Source: Actinomycetota bacterium
Lineage (GTDB): Bacteria > Actinomycetota > Actinomycetes > S36-B12
Length of the DNA stretch: 47,869 nt
Direction of reading: 5' to 3'
Assembly (NCBI GenBank): GCA_947449035.1
Contig: CANFQC010000015.1
Coordinates: forward strand, 1 to 47,869
A program made the position numbers and the translations under genes. The notes below the pieces were generated by a model. That model saw nothing but the letters and a program-made list of their open reading frames with translations, was not told the DNA's origin and did not search any database. Positions within the stretch are counted from its first letter, which is position 1, and each line of letters opens with the position of its first letter. This document shows, in pieces, positions 23,573-30,348 of the stretch.

Positions 23573-26182
23573 ATGAGCATTGCAGAACTCCACCCCGGTG
23601 ACCGCGAGCCCTACGACCGTGAGCCCGGGCAGGATCGCACTCCGCCCAATGACATCGCCGCTGAGCAGTCAGTTATCGGCGCCATGCTTTTGTCCAAGGA
23701 CGCCATTGCTGATGTCGTCGAACTCGTGCGCGAGGGCGACTTCTATCGTCCGAATCACCAGATCATCTACGGCACGATTCTCGATCTCTACGGCAAGGGT
23801 GAGCCCGCCGACGCAGTGACCGTTGCCGCTGAGCTCGGCCGCATCGGTGAGCTTTCGCGCATCGGCGGCGCCAATTACTTGCACACCCTCGTCTCGATGG
23901 TGCCCACAGCAGCAAATGCGAACTACTACGGCCGCATCGTGCGCGAGCAGGCGATTCTTCGTCGACTCGTCGAGGCAGGCACGCGCATCGTCAGCATGGG
24001 ATACGGCGGTCAAGGTGATGTTGACGAAATGGTCGATCGTGCGCAGGCCGAGGTCTACGACGTCACTGATCGCCGCACCGCTGAGGATTACGTTCCGCTG
24101 CGCGACATCATGGGTGATGCACTCAATGAGATTGAAGCGATTTCCAATCGCGGTGGCGAGATGGTGGGCGTGCCGACCGGCTTCACCGATCTCGATGCGC
24201 TCACTAACGGTCTTCATCCCGGTCAGCTGATCATTCTTGCTGCGCGTCCTGCTATCGGTAAGGCGCTTGCGCTCGATACCCCAGTGGCGACTCCGACCGG
24301 ATGGTCGACCCAGGGCGACCTGCGCCCTGGCGACTATGTCTTCGGTGCCAATGGCCGACCGACCCGCGTGGTTGCGGTGAGCGAGGTCTGGCGGGATCGA
24401 CCCTGTTTCCGGGTTACCTTCAATGACGGGTCGCAGATCATTGCCGACGCGGAGCACGAGTGGCTCACTGATACGCGAGCCTCTCGCCGCGCAACTCCCT
24501 CTATGAGGGCAGCTGGTCGCACGGTCGGAGCCCAAGCCGAGGTGCGCACGACATCCGAGATCGCGAACTCGGTGCGATGCTCAACCTCTGACAATCGACC
24601 CAACCACAGCGTTCGCATCGCTTCTGCCCTAGAGCTTCCTGCGATTGAGGCACCGATTGCGCCGTATGTTCTCGGCGTGTGGCTGGGCGACGGCACTTCC
24701 GCAGCAGCTCAGTTCACTTCGGCAGATCCGGAGATTGCCTTCCACATAGAAGCCGAGGGATACCTCGCTCCGTACTTTGGGAACATGCGTTACGGCATTC
24801 GTCTCGCTGACGACGTTAGTCGCTCAGAGCGCACCTGCCTGGTGTGCGGTGATCTGTACATGCCGAAGTCACCGGAAGTGCGCACCTGCGGTCGCTCGTG
24901 CGGCGGAAAGCTCACGACGATCGCCGATCCGATCGGTCCCGTGCTCTGTCCTGATTGCGGTGAGCCGACGACGGCTTTTATTCGTTGTGCGACATGCACG
25001 GCTGACCACGGTTCTGTCCAGGCGATCCTGCGCACGATGGGCGTTCTCGGCAATAAACACATCCCGGCCGAATACCTGCGGGCTTCTGTCAGGCAGCGTC
25101 GCGAGTTGCTGGCTGGGCTTCTTGATACCGATGGCACCGTGACATCGACCGGAAGCCCGCAGTTCACCACGACATCGGCGGCATTGGCCGAGGGTGTTCG
25201 CGAACTCGTGCTGAGCCTTGGCTATCGCTGCACAATCTCGACCAAGCGCGTTCGTGGCGCTACTGAGGCCTCGAGCATCGCGTACAACATCAATTTCACC
25301 ACCGATGATCAGGTCTTCCGACTCGAGCGCAAGAACCTTCTGCACAAGGAACGACTCTCAAGCAACGGTGCCGCACGACGCACTCATCGGCTCATCACGA
25401 AGGTCGAACCGGTGAAGTCCGTGCCGGTGCGCTGCATCCAGGTCGACAACGACTCGCACCTCTATCTCGCCGGTCGCGAGATGATCCCGACTCACAACTC
25501 CACCCTAGGTGTGGATATCGCGCGCACCGCGTCGATCAAGCACGGTCTCACCAGCGTCATCTTCTCCCTGGAAATGAGCCGCAACGAAATCGTCATGCGT
25601 CTTCTTTCCGCAGAGGCGCAGGTACCGCTGCATCACATGCGCGCTGGCACGATGAGCGATGCCGACTGGGCGAAGCTCGCGAACAAGATGGGTGTCGTCA
25701 GCGAGGCACCGCTATTCATTGATGATTCGCCGAACATGACCCTCATGGAAATTCGCGCGAAGTGCCGTCGCTTGAAGCAGCGTCACGATCTTCGCCTTGT
25801 TGTGGTCGATTATCTGCAGCTCATGACTTCCGGCAAGAAGGTCGAGAGCCGCCAACAGGAAGTTTCCGAGTTCTCGCGTTCGCTCAAGCTACTTGCCAAG
25901 GAGCTCGAAGTTCCGGTCATCGCAATCTCCCAGCTCAACCGTGGTCCTGAGCAGCGCACCGACAAGCGTCCGATGCTTTCCGACCTTCGTGAGTCAGGCT
26001 CCCTCGAGCAGGACGCCGACATGGTCGTGCTGTTGCATCGCGAGGATGCTTACGAGCGTGAGTCTCCGCGTGCAGGCGAAGCAGACTTCATCGTGGCCAA
26101 GCACCGTAATGGCCCCACGGCAACGGTGACCGTTGCCTTCCAGGGCCATTACTCGCGCTTCGTGGATATGGCGCAGATCTAG
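23573..26182 (+). CDS. dnaB: Replicative DNA helicase DnaB containing an intein
   Basis: 869-residue precursor. Removing the 412-residue intein (231-642) leaves a 457-residue DnaB of normal length. The N-terminal domain is residues 1-150 and the RecA-like helicase domain the rest. The intein splits the Walker A loop between Lys and Ser (RPAIGK / STLG). Walker B is VVVDYLQLM, followed by AISQLNRGPEQR and SDLRESGSLEQDADMV. Without splicing the ATPase loop would be broken, so splicing must be efficient. GGAGGGG lies before the ATG. DnaB unwinds DNA at the fork and works with Ssb, encoded upstream. Confidence 0.97.
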   Translation: MSIAELHPGDREPYDREPGQDRTPPNDIAAEQSVIGAMLLSKDAIADVVELVREGDFYRPNHQIIYGTILDLYGKGEPADAVTVAAELGRIGELSRIGGANYLHTLVSMVPTAANANYYGRIVREQAILRRLVEAGTRIVSMGYGGQGDVDEMVDRAQAEVYDVTDRRTAEDYVPLRDIMGDALNEIEAISNRGGEMVGVPTGFTDLDALTNGLHPGQLIILAARPAIGKALALDTPVATPTGWSTQGDLRPGDYVFGANGRPTRVVAVSEVWRDRPCFRVTFNDGSQIIADAEHEWLTDTRASRRATPSMRAAGRTVGAQAEVRTTSEIANSVRCSTSDNRPNHSVRIASALELPAIEAPIAPYVLGVWLGDGTSAAAQFTSADPEIAFHIEAEGYLAPYFGNMRYGIRLADDVSRSERTCLVCGDLYMPKSPEVRTCGRSCGGKLTTIADPIGPVLCPDCGEPTTAFIRCATCTADHGSVQAILRTMGVLGNKHIPAEYLRASVRQRRELLAGLLDTDGTVTSTGSPQFTTTSAALAEGVRELVLSLGYRCTISTKRVRGATEASSIAYNINFTTDDQVFRLERKNLLHKERLSSNGAARRTHRLITKVEPVKSVPVRCIQVDNDSHLYLAGREMIPTHNSTLGVDIARTASIKHGLTSVIFSLEMSRNEIVMRLLSAEAQVPLHHMRAGTMSDADWAKLANKMGVVSEAPLFIDDSPNMTLMEIRAKCRRLKQRHDLRLVVVDYLQLMTSGKKVESRQQEVSEFSRSLKLLAKELEVPVIAISQLNRGPEQRTDKRPMLSDLRESGSLEQDADMVVLLHREDAYERESPRAGEADFIVAKHRNGPTATVTVAFQGHYSRFVDMAQI
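24263..25498 (+). mobile_element. Class 3-type intein with LAGLIDADG endonuclease in dnaB
   Basis: 412 residues in frame. Residue 1 is Ala instead of the usual Cys/Ser, the intein ends His-Asn and the next residue is Ser. The class 3 triad is visible: Trp67 (block B, EHEW), Cys391 (block F, RCIQVDNDSHLYLAG) and Thr410 (block G, PTHN). In class 3 inteins the block F Cys starts splicing. A homing endonuclease is present with two LAGLIDADG motifs (LGVWLGDGT about 137-145, LLAGLLDTDGT 282-292), both with acidic residues. Between them lies a Cys-rich insert, with Cys192/195/209/213 and Cys229/232/242/245, like two zinc ribbons. Confidence 0.93.
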
Positions 26183-26187
26183 TAGTT

Positions 26188-26817
26188 CTAGTTCGCGCTG
26201 CCGGCTCCGACAAGTTCCTTCTTCGCAGGATCTTCCTTGACCACGCCCACCGGTCGACGCGTCTCGCGCTTGGCGAAATAACCGCGGGGAATCCAGCCGC
26301 GCGCAGTAAGCAGCAGCACAATGATTAACGTCACCGAGGCAATGAGCATGAGCGACGCAGGAACGAGTGCGTCAGTACCCGCCATCACATAGTGAGCTGT
26401 GGCCAGCGGCCAGGCCGCGTAAGCGATCAGGTGCGTGCGGTTGAACCAGGTCGCCCCGGCCTTGCCCATTCGCGCGCGCACTCGTGCCACGAGCTGCACA
26501 GGCACCATGAGGTAGGCGGCGATGATGCCTGCCGCGAGGGCCAGCGGCTTCCATGATGCGGTGAACGGGACGAGGGCATTGACCCACGTGAAGTGCAAAG
26601 TCGGATCAAGGAGAACCGTCACGAGGTGAATGCCCAAGGTCAGGAGCGCCAGTGACCCGAGGTACTTATGCAAACCCATCAGACGCATCGGTGACGCAGC
26701 TGGAAGCAGACGCGTGCGCAGCAGAAGGCCCCACATGATCGTGGCCGACAGCAAGGTCCAGGCCGTGATGCCACTGGCCCGCATCGCGAACCACATCCAG
26801 GGAAGGTTCGACGACAC
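26188..26817 (-). CDS. Ferric-reductase-like transmembrane protein
   Basis: 209 residues with about six membrane helices and several His in helices (HKYLG, GIHLV, THLIAYAAW, TAHYV) that could bind b-type haem, like the FRD/YedZ family. It has no flavin or NADPH domain, so an electron partner is needed. The GTG start overlaps the stop of the upstream 112-residue protein (TAGTG), indicating coupled translation. It might move electrons across the membrane with that partner; substrate unknown. Confidence 0.7.
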   Translation of the reverse strand: MSSNLPWMWFAMRASGITAWTLLSATIMWGLLLRTRLLPAASPMRLMGLHKYLGSLALLTLGIHLVTVLLDPTLHFTWVNALVPFTASWKPLALAAGIIAAYLMVPVQLVARVRARMGKAGATWFNRTHLIAYAAWPLATAHYVMAGTDALVPASLMLIASVTLIIVLLLTARGWIPRGYFAKRETRRPVGVVKEDPAKKELVGAGSAN

Positions 26818-27155
26818 TACGAGCCCTTCGTCTTAGCCTGGGGTGCAGGCGCATTCTGCGCAGGCGCCGTAACGGCTGCCTTCGCGGCCGAGCGCTGCGA
26901 TCCCGAGATCTTCGCGCTCTTGCCGACCTTGGCCTTGTAACTAGCGACCTGGGCGTTATAGCTGGCCTGAGTACCTGCGGCTGCGGTGGTGCTCGACGAG
27001 GAGCTCGAGTTGCCCGTGGCCGAACTGGCTGAGGCGACCTGCGCGGTCTGGAAGGCGAGCAGGCCAGCGATACCGGCCATGGCGCCTACTGCCAGGGCGG
27101 AGGAAACCACCTTGTCCTTGGTGGACGGGCCCTTGGCTCTGCGTGCGGCGCTCAT
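26817..27155 (-). CDS. Small membrane-anchored Ala/Ser-rich protein
   Basis: 112 residues: a basic N-terminus, one hydrophobic segment (about 17-42) that is a signal anchor or signal peptide, a Ser/Thr/Ala-rich stretch (SSSSSSTTAAAG) and a Lys/Ala-rich tail (SYNAQVASYKAKVGKSAKI). GGAGA precedes the ATG. It is coupled to the ferric-reductase-like gene, so the two are probably partners. I do not recognise the family, and no haem or FMN motif is visible. Confidence 0.6.
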   Translation of the reverse strand: MSAARRAKGPSTKDKVVSSALAVGAMAGIAGLLAFQTAQVASASSATGNSSSSSSTTAAAGTQASYNAQVASYKAKVGKSAKISGSQRSAAKAAVTAPAQNAPAPQAKTKGS

Positions 27156-27287
27156 GATCTCTCCTTCGTCTGGCCACCGTGCGTGACCTGTATTGCTCTT
27201 AGGTCAGTTATAGGTCGCCAGCCATTAGGTGAAACCCCAGCGAAGGCTAAGTCCAGGTAAGGAAGTCAGGAATCTCCAGAAGGGTCG

Positions 27288-27629
27288 TTACGGACCCGAT
27301 GGTTCGTTGGGCGTGGGAGGAGGTTGGAATCTACCTGCGTCTCCAAACAACCAAGCAAAAGGTGCATTCGCAGAGGTAACCCCACCGGCCACGAGATCAA
27401 GGTCTTCTTCTGCGAGCTCGCCAGTCGCGTTCATGACGGGGATGACGATGTGCAGGTGGCTGAGTGAATCGCGGTGAACGTCGATAACAAGGCCGGCCGG
27501 GAGCTCGCTTCCGACGAGCTCGGAGATCGCCGCGCGCGGGTTAGCGGTGAGGGTGTCAGCGAAGGAGGAATCGGTTGCGAGGCGATTTCTGATGAGCTGA
27601 TCGAACTCTGCGCGGGATGTTGCAGTCAT
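27288..27629 (-). CDS. NHLP-type RiPP precursor peptide, copy 1
   Basis: 113 residues. The leader (1-83) resembles the nitrile-hydratase-like leader peptide family: FDQLIRNRLATDSSF, NPRAAISELVG, ELPAGLVIDVH, HLHIVIP, then GELAEEDLDLVAGG, ending in the Gly-Gly (82-83) where such leaders are cut. The 30-residue core (27291-27380) has no Cys; it begins VTSANAPFAWLFGDAGRF and ends in a Pro-rich tail. TAGGAG precedes the ATG. It is the last of three tandem copies; leaders are nearly identical, cores differ. No modifying enzyme is nearby, so the product is unknown. Confidence 0.85.
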   Translation of the reverse strand: MTATSRAEFDQLIRNRLATDSSFADTLTANPRAAISELVGSELPAGLVIDVHRDSLSHLHIVIPVMNATGELAEEDLDLVAGGVTSANAPFAWLFGDAGRFQPPPTPNEPSGP

Positions 27630-27679
27630 GGTGTGGCTCCTAGGTGCGCATTTCGGGGCGGAATTGGCTTACGTGGTGA

Positions 27680-28003
27680 TCACGGCAGGGGAGTGGGGTC
27701 GTAGATCGGGTATTGATCTGCGCTGCAACCCACGCACCAAAGATGGGGCGTGCCGCCGCCGGCGACGAGATCAAGGTCGTCATCGGCGAGCTCGCCCGTC
27801 GTGTTCATGACGGGGATGACGATGTGCAGGTGGCTGAGTGATTCGCGGTGAACGTCGATAACAAGGCCGGCCGAGGGTTCGGTGCCGACGAGTTCGGAGA
27901 TGGCTGCATGAGGGTTCGCGGTGAGTGCATCAGCGAAGGAGGGATCGGTTACGAGGCGATCTCTGATCAGCTGATCGAACTCTGCGCGGGATGCGGGCGC
28001 CAT
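27680..28003 (-). CDS. NHLP-type RiPP precursor peptide, copy 2
   Basis: 107 residues. The 83-residue leader differs from copies 1 and 3 at few positions and ends ELADDDLDLVAGG. The 24-residue core (27683-27754) holds two Cys in CVGC (90-93), two Tyr and a tail DPTPLP. The CxxC could form a disulfide, thioether or azoline if an enzyme is present elsewhere. AAGGAG precedes the ATG. The gaps to the neighbouring copies are 50 and 48 bases, so all three are probably on one mRNA. Confidence 0.87.
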   Translation of the reverse strand: MAPASRAEFDQLIRDRLVTDPSFADALTANPHAAISELVGTEPSAGLVIDVHRESLSHLHIVIPVMNTTGELADDDLDLVAGGGTPHLWCVGCSADQYPIYDPTPLP

Positions 28004-28051
28004 GGTGTCTCCTTCAAGTGTGAATCTGGACGTGAAAGTGGATTTGCCGTC

Positions 28052-28381
28052 TTATTGGGGAGGGGTGATCCTCGCCACGTATGCGGCATCACATCCGACT
28101 ATGAAACTAAAACCTTGATCCAAGTTAGTAACTCCGCCGGCGACGAGATCCAGGTCGTCATCGGCGAGTTCGTCATTCGTGTTCATGACGGGGATGACGA
28201 TGTGCAGATGTGCGAGTGATTCGCGGTAAACGTCGATGACAAGGCCGGCCGGTAGTTCGCTGCCGACGAGTTCGGAGATGGCTGCATGAGGGTTCGCGGT
28301 GAGGGCGTCAGCGAAGGAGGGGTCGGTTGCGAGGCGATCACTGATGAGCTGATCGAACTCTGCGCGGGATGTTACGGCCAT
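28052..28381 (-). CDS. NHLP-type RiPP precursor peptide, copy 3 (first transcribed)
   Basis: 109 residues; 83-residue leader ending ELADDDLDLVAGG. The 26-residue core (28055-28132) has one Cys in FIVGCDAAY and ends ITPPQ. AGGAG lies 5 bases before the ATG. As the promoter-proximal copy it should carry the promoter of the cluster. Leader conservation with core change is the pattern of precursor families that share one broad-specificity enzyme, as in cyanobacterial ProcA peptides. Confidence 0.87.
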   Translation of the reverse strand: MAVTSRAEFDQLISDRLATDPSFADALTANPHAAISELVGSELPAGLVIDVYRESLAHLHIVIPVMNTNDELADDDLDLVAGGVTNLDQGFSFIVGCDAAYVARITPPQ

Positions 28382-28409
28382 GGTGACTCCTAGACGTTGA
28401 TGTCTCCAT

Positions 28410-28415
28410 AACGTA
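28410..28415 (-). promoter_or_regulatory. Candidate -10 box for the RiPP precursor cluster
   Basis: TACGTT on the minus strand, about 30 bases before the ATG of copy 3. TAGGCA, 17 bases further upstream, matches the -35 consensus at 4 of 6 positions. Weak evidence. Confidence 0.3.
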
Positions 28416-28515
28416 ACAACGGGATGAGAAATTGCCTACACAGAAGTTCTACAAGAAGGCACCTCGTTGCAATGGCTGATGGAATGCACACTTCGTTCAC
28501 TTTCCTTGGGGCCTG

Positions 28516-28521
28516 TACTCT
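28516..28521 (+). promoter_or_regulatory. Candidate -10 box upstream of the P-loop kinase gene
   Basis: TACTCT followed by 6 bases and a GTG at 28528. Transcription starting there would give a 26-base leader containing AAGG for the ATG at 28554. It could also give a leaderless 9-codon peptide whose TGA overlaps that ATG. Confidence 0.4.
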
Positions 28522-28553
28522 CGCCTCGTGATTCCTAGTGAAGGTGGCATGCG

Positions 28554-29183
28554 ATGACGCCCATTGATCAGACACTCGATCAGCTCGTCGAACGCGCCCG
28601 CTCCCTTGCAGTTCCGGGAACGCGCACCATCCTCGGCATCACTGGTGCGCCAGGGGCCGGAAAGTCGACGGCCTCGGAAGCGCTGTTGGCTGGGCTTGGC
28701 GATCTCGCGGTGCTCGTACCCATGGATGGCTACCACCTGGCGAATGAAGTGCTGCTTAATCTTGGCCGCCGCGATCGCAAGGGGGCACCCGACACCTTCG
28801 ATGCGGCCGGTTACGTCGCCCTACTCGAGCGGCTGCGCGATCAGAGCGATGAGGTGGTCTACGCCCCCCGCTTCCTGCGAGAAATCGAGGAGCCCCTCGC
28901 AAACTCGATCGCCGTGCACCGGTCAACCCCGCTGATCATCACGGAGGGCAACTACCTGCTCGTCAACGATGGTGATTTCGCCCGTGTGCGCCCGCTGATT
29001 GATGAGGCATGGTTCCTGGTGCCCGACGATGCTGTGCGCCAGGAGCGTCTCATCGCGCGGCACGTGGCGTATGGCAAGGATCCCGAAGCAGCACGCGCGT
29101 GGGCGCTGGGCACCGATGAAGCCAATGCACGCCTCGTTGCGGCGACGGCAGAGCATGCCGATCACGTGATTCGCGTCATCTGA
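28554..29183 (+). CDS. P-loop nucleoside/sugar kinase of the uridine kinase-like family (YggC type)
   Basis: 209 residues. Walker A is GAPGAGKST (about 32-40), then the family motifs PMDGYHLAN and RKGAPDTFDAAGY, which set substrate binding, and EGNYLL near residue 130. The family phosphorylates small molecules (uridine, pantothenate, sugars); the substrate is not clear. Divergent from the RiPP precursors across 172 bases and convergent with a lipoprotein gene. I see no specific link to the RiPP genes. Confidence 0.85.
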   Translation: MTPIDQTLDQLVERARSLAVPGTRTILGITGAPGAGKSTASEALLAGLGDLAVLVPMDGYHLANEVLLNLGRRDRKGAPDTFDAAGYVALLERLRDQSDEVVYAPRFLREIEEPLANSIAVHRSTPLIITEGNYLLVNDGDFARVRPLIDEAWFLVPDDAVRQERLIARHVAYGKDPEAARAWALGTDEANARLVAATAEHADHVIRVI

Positions 29184-29200
29184 ATGCAGCTCTGACATGA

Positions 29201-29239
29201 CGATCGGGCCGTTCCGTGACAACGGAAGCGACCCGATCG
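29201..29239. terminator. Bidirectional hairpin terminator
   Basis: CGATCGGG (29201-29208) pairs with CCCGATCG (29232-29239), with an inner TTCCGT/ACGGAA stem, between the convergent kinase and lipoprotein genes. Confidence 0.75.
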
Positions 29240-29255
29240 GCGTGCGTTCTGAGGC

Positions 29256-29705
29256 TTAGCTGGGGTTGACGGTGATCGCAACTCTCTTGATGCGCTTGCC
29301 GCCGTTCTCGACTGCATCGTTGTAGACCTTGACGATCGCGGTGCCCGGCCCGATGGCGCGGAAGGCGACCACTGAAGCATTGTCAGCTGGTAGTACTTCG
29401 ACCACGGCGGGATCGCTTGAGATTGCCGTGTAGTTGCCATTCTTCGCGTATTCGTATGCGGGGAACACGGCAATCTGGCCCGGGACCAGTTCAATGGACT
29501 TCGTCTTCTTCTTGACCATGATCGGTGACCAGGTTGCGGGGTCGCCACCGATGAGGGCCTCCGCTGAACTACTGGCGATAGCCGAAGCGGCCGGGGAGGC
29601 AGCTGTGGTTGCCTCGGACGTGCTCGAACCGCCGCAGGCCGCGAGAGTTGCCGTGGCGAGCAGCGCAACGGCTGAAGCTGAGATGAGCTTGGTGGGTGTG
29701 CGCAT
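29256..29705 (-). CDS. Lipoprotein with Ig-like beta domain
   Basis: 149 residues. Signal peptide with lipobox LAAC (Cys24) followed by GGSSTSEATT, a Ser/Ala linker, then a compact beta domain (about 60-149) ending RVAITVNPS, resembling a bacterial Ig-like fold (ISSDPAVVEVLP..FRAIGPGTAIVKV). It should be anchored on the outer face of the membrane. GAGGAG precedes the ATG. Function unknown; no coupled neighbour. Confidence 0.82.
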   Translation of the reverse strand: MRTPTKLISASAVALLATATLAACGGSSTSEATTAASPAASAIASSSAEALIGGDPATWSPIMVKKKTKSIELVPGQIAVFPAYEYAKNGNYTAISSDPAVVEVLPADNASVVAFRAIGPGTAIVKVYNDAVENGGKRIKRVAITVNPS

Positions 29706-29723
29706 TCGGGACTCCTCACGTCG

Positions 29724-29769
29724 GCCGCATGAACTGCGGCACTAGTCGAATGGTCCCCTGTTCACAGGG
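29724..29769 (-). terminator. Hairpins in the spacer after the DUF-type membrane gene
   Basis: Two hairpins, GCCGCA/TGCGGC (29724-29740) and CCCTG/CAGGG (29756-29769), lie after the stop at 29812 and before the lipoprotein start; likely termination of the hydrolase-membrane protein operon. Confidence 0.5.
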
Positions 29770-29811
29770 CCGCCCAGCGTGCGACACGCAGGCCTTTACC
29801 GAATGTGAACC

Positions 29812-30348
29812 TTAGTGAGTCATCCAGAGCTCGACGAGAAGGACGATGACGCCGAGGAGTGAGTAACCGATGCCGAAGACAAGTTGTCGGCCGAGCGGTA
29901 GCCGTGCGCGACGGCCCGCGTAGAACCCCCACCAAAAGAGTGCGAGCAAGAGCGAGATCAAGATGACCCAAGTGGTGAAACCGGCATCCCATCCAAACAG
30001 CGTCGCCACGAGCGCGAAGAGAACAGGCCCGATGCAGGGGTAGAGGTACTGCATGTTCACGACAAAGACATGGCGGCGGTCGTGCTTGTTGAGCCGACGA
30101 TGGAATCGAATCTGAAGATCGAGTGCTTCGGAGAATGCGTGAGCCATGGCAAGTGCAAAGAGTGGAGCGACGAGAACACCAGACGTGCGTCGAAACGTGC
30201 TCCACGTCATCTCGCCGCTGCCCTCATTGAACACAGTGAGGGCAGTGATCATGATGATGGTGGCGTAGATCGCAGCACGTGGATCGACGCGGATCGGACC
30301 GATGCGTAGGCGCGGATCCTCGTGCGGATTAGTGAATTCGTCAGGCAT
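29812..30348 (-). CDS. Small integral membrane protein of unknown function
   Basis: 178 residues: a polar N-terminus of about 25 residues, a first helix (IYATIIMITALTVF), an amphipathic region (FSEALDLQIRFHRRLNKHDRR) and three more helices near the C-terminus, including WAGFTTWVILISLLLALFWW-like hydrophobic stretches. The start overlaps the end of the serine hydrolase gene by 8 bases, so the two are co-translated. I do not recognise a family. Confidence 0.7.
   Translation of the reverse strand: MPDEFTNPHEDPRLRIGPIRVDPRAAIYATIIMITALTVFNEGSGEMTWSTFRRTSGVLVAPLFALAMAHAFSEALDLQIRFHRRLNKHDRRHVFVVNMQYLYPCIGPVLFALVATLFGWDAGFTTWVILISLLLALFWWGFYAGRRARLPLGRQLVFGIGYSLLGVIVLLVELWMTH

Noticed and set aside
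24833-24997. A separate zinc-finger gene inside dnaB
   Set aside because: The Cys-rich segment is in frame within the intein, between two LAGLIDADG motifs, with no start or ribosome site of its own.
27282-27297. Second Dos box (GGGTC..GACCC near the end of RiPP copy 1)
   Set aside because: The arms are GGGTC/GACCC, not GGGAC/GTCCC, and the site lies over a stop codon at the 3' end of the operon; more likely a weak hairpin.
28554-29183. P-loop kinase as the RiPP-modifying enzyme
   Set aside because: It matches small-molecule kinases (uridine kinase-like motifs), has no peptide-binding domain and is on the opposite strand.
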